Source: Clostridia bacterium (lineage in GTDB: Bacteria; Bacillota; Clostridia; Oscillospirales; CAG-272). From it: a DNA stretch of 64,000 bases. The first letter of the stretch is position 1. The number at the start of each line of letters is the position of its first letter. Shown piece by piece: positions 8,115-16,499 of this stretch. Both the position numbers and the translations under genes were made by a program. The notes under the pieces were generated by a model. The model was given only the letters and a program-made list of their open reading frames with translations, ran no database searches and had not been told where the DNA came from. The stretch spans positions 1-64,000 of the forward strand of contig JAFVTI010000008.1 of the NCBI GenBank assembly GCA_017503325.1, read 5' to 3'.

Positions 8115-9227
8115 TTACACAATATTCTCAAGCATACGCTCGATTTTCTTAAATCTTGGATCATTTGTAATTACATTATCATCTGTTGTGAAGTTCCAAT
8201 TATAGCAACTGTGCAAATAGAAACTGAAATTGCTCTTTATTTCCGCTGCGACAGCTTCATCTCCTTTTTCTTTGCAGTCTTTATAATCGATGATGAGTGT
8301 ATCGGTAAGCTCTTCGATCACTTCAAATGCCTTATCAATTTCAGATATAGCAATATAATCGTTGGCAAGGTTATTCAACCCGCTATACAACCATTTGATG
8401 TGAATGCTTATATCATGAAACATTTCATAGTTGTATTTCACGCCAACCAGAAGGTCATGCCAAGCCGCGATTGCTTCCTTCTTTGTTGTGTTCCCTGCAA
8501 GTGATATTCTTCTCGCTCTTACGGCCAATGCACGCAAATAATCGTGGGTTGCGTCACTACATGCTTGGTTAGCAATTTCAAGACATTTGGCATGATCGTT
8601 CTTTTTGGAATAGATCTCAATCTCCATCAAAGCCCGTATGCCGCCTCTTTGTGGCAATCCCTTTGCTACTTCCTCGGCGTTGGTAAAGTCATCATGATAT
8701 AGATAAAGAATAATCAGTGTTTGCTTCGCATCGATCAGCCTTGTTGTATCTCTATCATAGTTTATGACAGATTTCAGGAGGTTAATTGCTTCATTGTAAA
8801 GCTTATCTGTTTCTTCCTTGGATTCCGAGCCGTAGTAAATCACGCGAATCAAGCTGTCTGCACACAAAAGCTTGGTTTCATAATCAAAGGGGTACTTTTG
8901 GATATGCTCTTTATACAGTTTGTAGCACGCATAGTATGCGTTATCGTTACGGCTGTATACTTTTTCTATACCATTGTCTATTTTCTTCACTTCTTCGTAA
9001 AGCTTTTCCCGATCTGCCTGTTCATCCCCACCAACACCGAGAAGACAGTCTGTAGTGACCCCAAGAATTGCGGCAAGCGGAGCGATATTAGAGATGTCTG
9101 GCATAGTATTGTCGCACTCCCATTTGGATATCGCTTGAACTGACACCATAAGTCTTTCTGCCAGTTCAGCCTGTGTAAGCTGCGCTTCTTTTCTAATTTC
9201 CTTAAGTCTTTGTCCAAAGCTTAACAT
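8115..9227 (-). CDS. XRE-family regulator with TPR-like domain
   Basis: 370 residues. An N-terminal Cro/CI helix-turn-helix (about 5-65, LTQAELAERLMVSVQAISKWE) is followed by a long all-helical region (80-360) with TPR-like repeats. This layout resembles sensors that bind a small ligand or peptide in the C-terminal superhelix. ATG at 9227 follows GGAAAGGA. It is transcribed alone, from the promoter at 9279-9307 and possibly from repeat copy B. Its target may be a neighbouring operon; nothing in the sequence fixes it. Confidence 0.85.
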   Translation of the reverse strand: MLSFGQRLKEIRKEAQLTQAELAERLMVSVQAISKWECDNTMPDISNIAPLAAILGVTTDCLLGVGGDEQADREKLYEEVKKIDNGIEKVYSRNDNAYYACYKLYKEHIQKYPFDYETKLLCADSLIRVIYYGSESKEETDKLYNEAINLLKSVINYDRDTTRLIDAKQTLIILYLYHDDFTNAEEVAKGLPQRGGIRALMEIEIYSKKNDHAKCLEIANQACSDATHDYLRALAVRARRISLAGNTTKKEAIAAWHDLLVGVKYNYEMFHDISIHIKWLYSGLNNLANDYIAISEIDKAFEVIEELTDTLIIDYKDCKEKGDEAVAAEIKSNFSFYLHSCYNWNFTTDDNVITNDPRFKKIERMLENIV

Positions 9228-9278
9228 TTTTCACATTCCTTTCCATGTTTTAAGCGATGCAAATGATTCTATGCATTA

Positions 9279-9307
9279 AGTATAACATGCCTTGTCGGAT
9301 ATGTAAA
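9279..9307 (-). promoter_or_regulatory. promoter of the XRE gene
   Basis: TTTACA (9302-9307), 17 bp spacer, TATACT (9279-9284) on the minus strand. Confidence 0.65.
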
Positions 9308-9391
9308 CATAGAGTTTGGGGATAAATCAGTATCTTGTTGGTTGATTATCCTTCTATTAGCCACCGCATGATGGTGATCATATTAACTCGC

Positions 9392-9461
9392 CGACTTTTT
9401 GCCTTTCGTCCGTGTCCAGTGTAGCATAGCTCTCGCATCTGTCAACGTAAAAAAATACCGC
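9392..9461 (-). repeat. promoter-containing dispersed repeat, copy B
   Basis: Second copy of the 7896-7963 repeat, same orientation. Minus-strand TTGACA-16-TACACT points toward the XRE gene, so this may be a second, more distant promoter for it. The two copies bracket the XRE gene as direct repeats. Confidence 0.55.
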
Positions 9462-9500
9462 CGAGAGTAACCTTAATGGTCGCTCTCGGCGGCTTCGTTA
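9455..9500 (+). repeat. CCGAGAGT hairpin, repeat copy 2
   Basis: CGCCGAGAGTAACC pairs with GGTCGCTCTCGGCG. No clear U-tract follows. Related hairpins at 1684-1722 and 14745-14790. Confidence 0.55.
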
Positions 9501-9529
9501 TAGACAAGTTCACAATTTTATGCTATAAT
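9501..9529 (+). promoter_or_regulatory. promoter of the sigma/MutS operon
   Basis: TAGACA (9501-9506), 17 bp spacer, TATAAT (9524-9529). This is a housekeeping-type promoter, so the operon need not depend on its own sigma factor. Confidence 0.65.
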
Positions 9530-9612
9530 TTTTTTAAAACAGCGAATCAACCATATTTTTCTGCAACTAATAGGGTGAAAACAGCCGATGACGGCAGAAA
9601 GGAGGAACCTCT

Positions 9613-11274
9613 ATGATCGGATTTGACAAGGATTTTGAGAAACAGTGCGGTGAATATTTGGAATATCTTTATCATCTTGCCGAAAAGCAATATAACGATT
9701 GCCCGGACATTGATAACTTGGTACAGGACACGCTTACGGTTTTGATCGTGAAAATCAGCAAGGGCGAAAGCATCGAATACCCAAAAGGCTTTTTGTCTGC
9801 TGTTCTCAAGAACAAGCACAATGCATGGCTTCGTGAAAAGTATAAGTCAGAATACGTAGAATACACCGACGGTGCTATCAGCGAGACCTACAACGAATTC
9901 GAGGAAAAAGAAGAAGCGGAACGCAAGACCGAGGAATACGAATCGGTACGCCGCGAGATCGGTCGATTGATCCGTATTTATCGCGAGGTCACGGTACGCC
10001 ACTACGTTCACGGACAAACGGTTGAACAGATTTCAAAAGAGCTTGGTATTCCGCGCGGAACGGTACTCTCCCGACTTTCCACGGCACGAGATCAGATCAA
10101 AGAGGGACTTGAAAATATGGAAAAGTATTCGCAGATCAGTTATGAACCGAAAACAGCATCCATTGGCATATGGGGCAATGGCGGACTTAATGGCGAACCG
10201 TTCTCACTTATGCATTCGGATATTGAAGCCAACATTTTGAATTTGGCATACGAAAATCCCGTATCCGTACGCGGTATTGCCGATACGATGGGTATGCCCA
10301 GCGCATATATTGAACCCATCATTGATGTTTTAATTCGAGGCGAGCTGATGGGCAGAACTTCGGGAGGGCTTATCTATACCCGTTGCTTCGTGCAAAGATA
10401 TGAGGATGCCTTTGGAGATATCCCCGCCCAAGAAAAGCTCGCCGATAAATATGCATCTCAGGTATGGGAGATCGTTTGGAAACGCATTGAACCGCTGACG
10501 AAACGGGATGATTTTGCAGAGATGTCCGATAAGCAAAAGGCGACTATGCTTTTGTTTATTATGAATCAAATGTTGAATGATGTTTTGCGCAAGAGCCGTC
10601 CCGATTCGGAGCATACTCCCAAACAGCCACCCGACCGTTCCAATGCGGGCAGATGGCTTGCAACACTAACCGTATATGAGCACAATCAAAAGCGAGATAA
10701 TCCATACGATGGATCCGGTCCCGTATACGTTGGCTACAGCACTAATAATGACGGCAAGTTTGACTGTCAGATGTTCGATTGTCAATCGCTTTTCGGTGAG
10801 GCGCATTGGGCATACAATCAGTTCAAATACAGATGCTCTCTGCAAAGCATACTGCGTTTTTACGCTTCCTTCCTGCCTTGTGATGTAAAGACCGACAATC
10901 AGCTTCTTTACGAGCTGATTCCCGAATTTGAAAAGCTTTGTATATTGAAGCGAGATGCAGACGGTGAGATCAAATTGGATATTCCGGCATTGCCTTTCAC
11001 AGAGGTAACAAAGCATTGGAATCCCGTTTGTGAAGCGATCAAGAAAGAGCTTTTCGAGCTGCTTTCCGATGATCTTCGCAAGCTTTGGGCAAAGACCAAG
11101 AACCGCGTTCCCAAGCACGTGGACGAAGCGGAATATTTTGTACATGCAGGAGCAATGGGTGCGTATGTAAAAGCACAGCTTCTCGCAATCGTGAACAAGG
11201 AGCTGTTACCCTACCCTGTGGTCGTTGGTAAAACACCGCTGATCTACATTGCTTACCGAAAGAAGGATATGTAA
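9613..11274 (+). CDS. sigma-70-like factor with long C-terminal extension
   Basis: 553 residues. Residues 1-90 resemble ECF sigma region 2 (CPDIDNLVQDTLTVLIVKI) and about 120-170 region 4 with a helix-turn-helix (TVEQISKELGIPRGTVLSRL). A winged-helix-like segment follows (about 205-260, VSVRGIADTMGMPSAYIEP), then about 290 residues of unrecognised sequence. ECF factors are normally under 250 residues, so the extension probably holds a sensor or anti-sigma function. ATG follows AGGAGG. It is first in a four-gene operon, directly abutting the next gene. The sigma assignment is firm for the first 170 residues only. Confidence 0.78.
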   Translation: MIGFDKDFEKQCGEYLEYLYHLAEKQYNDCPDIDNLVQDTLTVLIVKISKGESIEYPKGFLSAVLKNKHNAWLREKYKSEYVEYTDGAISETYNEFEEKEEAERKTEEYESVRREIGRLIRIYREVTVRHYVHGQTVEQISKELGIPRGTVLSRLSTARDQIKEGLENMEKYSQISYEPKTASIGIWGNGGLNGEPFSLMHSDIEANILNLAYENPVSVRGIADTMGMPSAYIEPIIDVLIRGELMGRTSGGLIYTRCFVQRYEDAFGDIPAQEKLADKYASQVWEIVWKRIEPLTKRDDFAEMSDKQKATMLLFIMNQMLNDVLRKSRPDSEHTPKQPPDRSNAGRWLATLTVYEHNQKRDNPYDGSGPVYVGYSTNNDGKFDCQMFDCQSLFGEAHWAYNQFKYRCSLQSILRFYASFLPCDVKTDNQLLYELIPEFEKLCILKRDADGEIKLDIPALPFTEVTKHWNPVCEAIKKELFELLSDDLRKLWAKTKNRVPKHVDEAEYFVHAGAMGAYVKAQLLAIVNKELLPYPVVVGKTPLIYIAYRKKDM

Positions 11275-11841
11275 ATGGGATTTTGGTATGCACTGATAGG
11301 CATTGCTGCCGTTATTGCCTTATTTCCGTATATCCGTTGCTTTTTCAAGCGATTGAAATGCGCGCACAAGATCAAAAAGCTTTGCCACACAAAAGAATAT
11401 AAAACTTACCCGACACACCCGCTTTGGTTTCTTGGTAATAAGCACGCAAAGAAATGTGACCTTTACATTGAAACCGCAAACGAGGTGTTTGCAGTCAAGC
11501 TGTTTGGTATGCCGAGAAGGTTGTCCATTCTGATTTTGAAAGAAAACGGCGACTACTTCATCCGCAGTTACATAGCTTTGATTTCGTATGGCGGCGGTAT
11601 CCGCTTCCCAATCAACGGAAAACCAAAACCTATGCCTGTCTATGACTTTCGCTACAAATACAGGGATGAATGGGAAATCAAAACTCCAAGGCGCGTTCTT
11701 TTGGTCAATCCCGTGTCGATGGAGTTCAAGCGTCAACCGCATCACGGTGGTGAGGTAACCGTAGGCGCTGGTGAAATTGTAAACGGTATGGAGATTGATT
11801 CCTTGCCCCGCCTTTTAGGAGATTTGGAGAGTGCTCTATGA
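11275..11841 (+). CDS. membrane-anchored hypothetical protein of the MutS operon
   Basis: 188 residues with one N-terminal membrane helix (FWYALIGIAAVIALFPYI), a basic stretch and a soluble beta-rich domain on the cytoplasmic side. No family recognised. The ATG directly follows the sigma gene stop and the TGA overlaps the next ATG (ATGA), so it is translationally coupled on both sides. A role as membrane anchor or sensor for the sigma and ATPase partners is inference from position only. Confidence 0.75.
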   Translation: MGFWYALIGIAAVIALFPYIRCFFKRLKCAHKIKKLCHTKEYKTYPTHPLWFLGNKHAKKCDLYIETANEVFAVKLFGMPRRLSILILKENGDYFIRSYIALISYGGGIRFPINGKPKPMPVYDFRYKYRDEWEIKTPRRVLLVNPVSMEFKRQPHHGGEVTVGAGEIVNGMEIDSLPRLLGDLESAL

Positions 11842-13289
11842 TTAATGCACCGCGATTGTTAAATGGCAACAGTACGCCTTCGTTGCCCGATACACTTTTT
11901 TCAGATCTGCAAATTGATAAGATTTTAAGTCCTCAAGCAATTGCAGTGTTACAGCATCTATGTGAGCCAAGCGAGATTATGCGTCGTAACGAATTGTTCC
12001 TTCTGCTTGATAATAGCAATAACGTGGCACATGTGGAAAATACACTGTCTGTTCTGTGTGCAACCGAAAGAGCTTTATATTTGTTGAAAGACGCAAAGAT
12101 TCCGCTTGATATATATTACCGTCAAGCGGAATTGTTTGAATCCTATCTCGCCTCGTGTGAAGCATTGGCTTCAATGTATAATATCGGAGAGTTGTTCGCT
12201 GATGTGGCAAATCATTATTCATCCGAAGAATCCCAAAAACTGCGTTCCGAAATGGAAAAATCGGCGCATAAGATCAGAAGCCTGCTTCGCGAAATGAGTG
12301 CAGGTCTTTTGTCCTTTGCAGACAAGAATTGGCTAACGCCCGATTATGATGCCGTAAGCGAAATCGACAGCATTTCCGAATGTGCAAAGAACCTTGGATT
12401 TGCCGCTCCTGCGAAGAAACCGCAGAATACCAAAATCAATCTTTCCTTGTCTGATGCAGTTTGCCATCTTTATTCGGACAAGGTTGCACAGATCGAAGCT
12501 GAGATTGCCAAATATACTGATGTTGACTTTTACGAGCCTACTTCGTATATTTCTGAGATCAAATTCTTTTTGGAGATATACAGCCTGTTACAGCGTGCTA
12601 CCCATATCGGTGTTCCGCACTGTATTGCAAAGCTTTCTCAAACACCTCAATACATAGCAAAAGAACTTTACGATGTTTCTCTTTTAGCCAAAAACTGCGA
12701 AAGCATCGTTCCAAACGATGCTGATTTCACCGAAAATGAGCCGTTCTGCTTTTTGCTTGGCGCAAACGGCGGTGGTAAAACGACCTATCTCCGTGCCCTT
12801 GGTGTCAATCTGATCTTGTTTCTTGCCGGCTGTCCTGTGTTTGCAAAGGAGGCAGACATATATCCTTTTGATATCGTCCTCTCGCATTTTCCGAGGGATG
12901 AGCGTTTTGACAATACGGGCAGATTGGATGAGGAACGAAAGCGTACCGAGGAAATGTTGAACACTGCGCAGAATAAGGTAGCGTTTCTGTTCTTTAACGA
13001 AACCTTCAGCGGCACCGATGACAAGCGTGGATTTGATCTGCTCATTGATGCTACCAAAAAGATTGAAGCCGATTGCCATTTCGGTCTGTATGTTACACAC
13101 TTTCACGAGGTCATGTCTCTTGATTATCCCGTTCTGTCAGCAGAGGTGGATTCGTCGGATGCTAACAAGCGTACCTTCCGCATCGTGAGATCGAAAGGAA
13201 GTGCTTCGTCGTATGCCGCAGATATACTTAAAAAGTATCGCCTTGATAAAGACTCTTTAGCTGCAAGGAGGTGCGGTCATGGCAATTAG
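11838..13289 (+). CDS. MutS-type ATPase, first of a pair
   Basis: 483 residues resembling the C-terminal half of MutS: a helical lever/clamp-like region (about 80-290) and a domain V ATPase with Walker A GANGGGKTT (308-316). The Walker B strand reads FLFFNETFSGTD (about 383-394), so the usual Asp of LLDE is Asn while the catalytic Glu remains. A switch-like THFHE follows at about 420. The mismatch-recognition domain I of true MutS is absent, so ordinary mismatch repair is unlikely. It overlaps both neighbours (4 and 11 bases). It may pair with the next protein as a heterodimer. Confidence 0.85.
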   Translation: MINAPRLLNGNSTPSLPDTLFSDLQIDKILSPQAIAVLQHLCEPSEIMRRNELFLLLDNSNNVAHVENTLSVLCATERALYLLKDAKIPLDIYYRQAELFESYLASCEALASMYNIGELFADVANHYSSEESQKLRSEMEKSAHKIRSLLREMSAGLLSFADKNWLTPDYDAVSEIDSISECAKNLGFAAPAKKPQNTKINLSLSDAVCHLYSDKVAQIEAEIAKYTDVDFYEPTSYISEIKFFLEIYSLLQRATHIGVPHCIAKLSQTPQYIAKELYDVSLLAKNCESIVPNDADFTENEPFCFLLGANGGGKTTYLRALGVNLILFLAGCPVFAKEADIYPFDIVLSHFPRDERFDNTGRLDEERKRTEEMLNTAQNKVAFLFFNETFSGTDDKRGFDLLIDATKKIEADCHFGLYVTHFHEVMSLDYPVLSAEVDSSDANKRTFRIVRSKGSASSYAADILKKYRLDKDSLAARRCGHGN

Positions 13290-14739
13290 CATTTTGTATT
13301 TGAACGAGCGCAAGAATTACGTCAAACCGATCTCCGACAGAATTCTGTATCACCTCTCGCTTGACCGTTCCTTTTCACATATTTGTGCCGACATCAAGAA
13401 GCGTGAATATTTTCTTTCCGTGGTGTCGGATCTGACCAACGATCAAAATGAAATTCTGTACCGTCAAGCGATTATTAAGGATTTCGAAAACAATCCCACT
13501 TTGCTTGAACAGCTCATATCGTTATCCACACGCTTCGAGGAACTGCGGATCACGCAAAAGACGGCAGGCAGGGACGAATATCGGCTGAACGCAACGGGCA
13601 CTGCTTCTTCCGCAACAGCTAAAAATATCCTGCAAGCGCAAGCACTTTGCTTAAAGCGCGCCTTGCTGTTCATCAAGGCATATGGCGAGCTTTTAGAGAA
13701 ATATGAATTGAAATCCGATGGATTAAAAAGTCTGTATTCCTCTTGTAAGGAAATGTATGAATGTCCCGATTATGCCAAACTGATCACTTTCTGCTCTAAG
13801 TATGAGAATTTCAGTGCAAGCAGATATTGGGATTTCAAGTTTGCACTAAACGATGAGGGGCGTATCGAAGCTTATGAGCTGATCGATCACAGATATATTC
13901 ACGTGACCGATCCGGAACTGAAAAAGAAAGGTTTTTCACTCTTCAAGAAAGCCGAAGAAGTAACCTATCCTTGTCAGCGTTTAGCTCCTGCCAAGGACGG
14001 TCTTTACGAGCGACTTGCCGTTTTCGCCTTGTCCGATCTTTCGGGTGCGTTCGCAAAAATCTCGGAACAAATATTTGAAAAATACGGCTTGATCGGGCGT
14101 GAATTGATTTTTTACGATGTTTCGCTCAAGTATATTCAAGCTTTATCGGGGAAAGAAGTGCCTGTTCGCTATCCCATATTCACGGAAGATCAAAGCATAA
14201 AAGTCAGAAATCTATATGACCTTTATCTGCTGATGTCAAAGCCAAACACTTCCAGTGTGATACCAAACGATTTTATGCTTGGGAAAGCCAACGGCGGTTT
14301 GTTGGTGTTTGGAAACAACGGAAGCGGAAAGACCGTGTACTTACGCTCCATTGGCACAATGCAAATTCTCGCACAAGCGGGATTGCCCATTCCGTGTGAG
14401 TCAGCAGAGATTACATTATTCTCACAGCTTGCAACACAGTTTTCGGAAGCAGAAAAGGAATTCTGTGAGGGAAACGATGCAGGACGCTTTGAGCAAGAGG
14501 TGCGCGAGCTTGCCGCAATGGTTGATACTTTGAAGGAAGGTTCGCTTGTGTTCCTCAACGAAACTTTCCAAAGCACCGCCTACGCCGAGGGCGCGGAAGG
14601 TCTGTATCATCTGTTGAAGCATTTTTCAGCATTCAACATCCGCTGGATATTGGTGTCACATCTAAGGCAGCTTGAAGAAATGTTTGAAAACAACGAAGTA
14701 ACCATTCTGCATACAGCAGAGGGATATAAGATAGTTTAA
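13279..14739 (+). CDS. MutS-type ATPase, second of a pair
   Basis: 486 residues with the same layout as its neighbour but low identity to it. The helical lever-like region is about 60-290, Walker A GNNGSGKT 345-352, Walker B LVFLNETFQST (about 423-433, again Asn before the catalytic Glu), then a VSHLRQLEE segment near 459. Domain I for mismatch recognition is absent. It overlaps the first MutS-like gene by 11 bases with a GGAGG inside that gene. Both proteins keep the ATP-binding Lys, so both are probably active. Last gene of the operon, followed by a strong hairpin. Confidence 0.85.
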   Translation: MAISILYLNERKNYVKPISDRILYHLSLDRSFSHICADIKKREYFLSVVSDLTNDQNEILYRQAIIKDFENNPTLLEQLISLSTRFEELRITQKTAGRDEYRLNATGTASSATAKNILQAQALCLKRALLFIKAYGELLEKYELKSDGLKSLYSSCKEMYECPDYAKLITFCSKYENFSASRYWDFKFALNDEGRIEAYELIDHRYIHVTDPELKKKGFSLFKKAEEVTYPCQRLAPAKDGLYERLAVFALSDLSGAFAKISEQIFEKYGLIGRELIFYDVSLKYIQALSGKEVPVRYPIFTEDQSIKVRNLYDLYLLMSKPNTSSVIPNDFMLGKANGGLLVFGNNGSGKTVYLRSIGTMQILAQAGLPIPCESAEITLFSQLATQFSEAEKEFCEGNDAGRFEQEVRELAAMVDTLKEGSLVFLNETFQSTAYAEGAEGLYHLLKHFSAFNIRWILVSHLRQLEEMFENNEVTILHTAEGYKIV

Positions 14740-14744
14740 TAAAG

Positions 14745-14790
14745 CACCGCCGAGAGTAACCAAGCGGTCCCTCTCGGCGGTGTTCTATTA
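14745..14790 (+). terminator. terminator of the MutS operon, repeat copy 3
   Basis: CACCGCCGAGAG and CTCTCGGCGGTG pair perfectly, with ACC/GGT extending the stem; TTCTATTA follows. Confidence 0.7.
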
Positions 14791-14810
14791 GCATTAATTC
14801 GAATAATTAT

Positions 14811-14863
14811 AATAAAAAACAAATCCGAACCAATTTCGATTTACGAAATAGTTCGGATTTGTT
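14811..14863 (-). terminator. hairpin terminator, minus strand
   Basis: AACAAATCCGAAC and GTTCGGATTTGTT form a perfect stem; on the minus strand it is followed by a T-rich run. Confidence 0.6.
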
Positions 14864-15026
14864 ACGTTTGGTGAAGCTGTGCCAAACTAAATCGAAACAC
14901 AGGAATCTCGCCTTTGGCGAGAATTCGCTCGCTCTACGCCTGGTGAGCAAGCTCCCCGATCTCCGAGCGGCGAATGCGAACCTAATCGTGCGCTCTGCGC
15001 ACGAAATGGGTTCGCGACGGGTCAGC
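14864..15026. other. gene-free stretch with repeat and partial inverted tRNA end
   Basis: No gene. 14901-14983 is related to 1246-1333 (shared AATCTCGCC, GGCGAGAATT and CGCTCT blocks, same orientation). Just after it, about 15003-15026 resembles an inverted partial copy of the tRNA-Glu 3' end (ATGGGTTCG, GACGGGTCA). Confidence 0.45.
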
Positions 15027-15068
15027 AAAAAGAGGATGGAGTAGCTTGTGCTACTCCATCCTCTTTTT
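15027..15068 (-). terminator. terminator of the tRNA operon
   Basis: A perfect 19-base stem with loop TTGT, AAAAAGAGGATGGAGTAGC against its complement, starts at the CCA end of tRNA-Glu and ends in TTTTT on the minus strand. Confidence 0.85.
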
Positions 15069-15142
15069 GGTGACCCGTACGGGAATCGAACCCATGTTAC
15101 CGCCGTGAAAGGGCGGTGTCTTAACCGCTTGACCAACGGGCC
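15068..15142 (-). tRNA. tRNA-Glu (UUC)
   Basis: Cloverleaf folds on the minus strand: acceptor GGCCCGT/ACGGGTC, anticodon stem CCGCC/GGCGG around CTTTCAC (anticodon TTC), T-arm GGGTTCGAATCCC, discriminator A and encoded CCA. Its 5' end directly abuts the CCA of tRNA-Met. Confidence 0.93.
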
Positions 15143-15219
15143 TGGTAGCGGGAATTGGACTTGAACCCATGACCTACCGGGTATGAACCGGTTGCTCTAG
15201 CCAACTGAGCTATCCCGCC
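15143..15219 (-). tRNA. tRNA-Met (CAU), elongator type
   Basis: 77 nt on the minus strand, anticodon loop TTCATAC, acceptor GGCGGGA/TCCCGCT with a G1-U72 wobble, encoded CCA. It has no mismatched 1-72 pair of the initiator kind, so elongator Met is more likely; tRNA-Ile2 (lysidine-modified CAU) cannot be excluded by eye. Confidence 0.88.
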
Positions 15220-15249
15220 ATATTGTGCGTCTTTTCACAACGCCCAATT

Positions 15250-15278
15250 ATTATAGCACGGCGCTTTTCATTTGTCAA
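15250..15278 (-). promoter_or_regulatory. tRNA operon promoter
   Basis: Perfect TTGACA (15273-15278), 17 bp spacer, TATAAT (15250-15255) on the minus strand, about 30 bases before the tRNA-Met 5' end. Confidence 0.85.
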
Positions 15279-15445
15279 TACTTTTTTGAAAGAAATTTTT
15301 GCTTTTTTGCGAAAATTTCTCACTTTTTTGCTACTTGTCAAGTTTATAACGCACCCATTTGTCTTTTCACTCGTTTTTCCTCACCTTTTCAAAGAAAAAA
15401 GCGTTCGCTCAAACAAGCAAACACTTTTCTTTGCCCTTATGGGTC

Positions 15446-16261
15446 TTATCCGATGCAGTCCATAAGCAGCATCTTTGCTTTGAGAATATCCGCAATCTGC
15501 TGCTCACCGCTGATCTCACGCTCGATCGTAATCGGTCCGTCATATCCCATCGCCCGGAGCTTTGCGATCAGAGCCGGGAAATTGACCTGCCCTTCCCCAA
15601 GTGCAGTTTCTCGGCCAAGCTCACGGCCGTCCGTGGGATAGCAGCCATCCTTGGCATGAATATCGCGCACGTATTTACCGATGGTATCCAGCGCATCCAC
15701 AGGATTTGCCTTTCCATACAGGATCAGATTTGCCGGATCAAGATTGACCCCCAGGTTGTCATATCCAATATCCTGAATAGTACGCAGCAGCGTTGTAGGA
15801 GTCTCCTGCCCTGTTTCGAACAGAAAATACTGTCCGTTCTGCTTGCAATGCGCCACGATGCGTCGGAGCACCTCCATCACCTCGGCATACACGGGCGAAT
15901 TCGGATCCTCGGGGAGAAAGCCCGCGTGCGTGGCAATCTGCGCCACCCCCAGCATTGCACCGAAATCCGAGCCGCGGATCAGATCCTGCTCTCTTTGCGC
16001 TCTGTACTGCTCGGGCACCACGCCCAGCGTCTTTTGCCCTTCGTAAAAATTCCAAACAGCAGGCCCCGACCATCCACACCAGAGCGTAGAGATATGCACG
16101 TCGTATTTAGCCAGCATGGCCTTGACGCTCTCTGCGACCTGCTCGGTATAAAGAGCGGGATTCCAGCAGTTGAGCTGGCAGGCATGAAAGCCCATGTCGG
16201 CAAGCTGCGCCAGCTTTTGCTCGGTACGGTCACTCAATTGAATCATAACACCAAGTTCCAT
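15446..16261 (-). CDS. sugar phosphate isomerase/epimerase
   Basis: 271-residue TIM-barrel enzyme of the xylose-isomerase-like family (AP endonuclease 2 fold). Typical metal and substrate positions are visible: THAGF (about 110), FLFETG (near 150), NLDPANL (about 175) and the late IHAKDG, with TIEREI near the end. Probably a cytoplasmic ketose epimerase or inositol-pathway enzyme; the exact sugar is unknown. ATG follows GGGGGAA. It is preceded 11 bases upstream by the stop of a broken relative on the same strand. Confidence 0.85.
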   Translation of the reverse strand: MELGVMIQLSDRTEQKLAQLADMGFHACQLNCWNPALYTEQVAESVKAMLAKYDVHISTLWCGWSGPAVWNFYEGQKTLGVVPEQYRAQREQDLIRGSDFGAMLGVAQIATHAGFLPEDPNSPVYAEVMEVLRRIVAHCKQNGQYFLFETGQETPTTLLRTIQDIGYDNLGVNLDPANLILYGKANPVDALDTIGKYVRDIHAKDGCYPTDGRELGRETALGEGQVNFPALIAKLRAMGYDGPITIEREISGEQQIADILKAKMLLMDCIG

Positions 16262-16272
16262 TGTTTCCCCCT

Positions 16273-16499
16273 TCAGTTTTCGGGATATTTTTCAAGCATA
16301 TACACGCAGTCGCTCGCCAAATTCTCTGCCAGCGACACATTTAAGTGATTCCAATAGCAGGTCTGCGGCGGCTTGCGGGTGTGAAAATACTGCCCACCTC
16401 AAAGGTGAAGTACCCGTCATAGCCGATCTGCTCACAAGTCTGCTTGATCTCGTCGAAATACGCCCCGTAATCGTCGGCATACACCCCGGTGCGGGTTTT
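16273..16499 (-). pseudogene. remnant of a second sugar isomerase, frameshifted
   Basis: Read on the minus strand, about 36 codons of one frame (GVYADDYGAYFDEIKQT, IGYDGYFTFEVGSIFT) continue after a one-base shift near 16374-16393 into another (KPPQTCYWNHLNVSLAENL, ending CVYMLEKYPEN and stop). Together they match the tail of a xylose-isomerase-like TIM barrel. The N-terminal three quarters are missing, cut where the neighbouring TlpA-like gene ends (16499). It is a partially deleted gene, probably once operonic with the intact isomerase. Confidence 0.7.
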
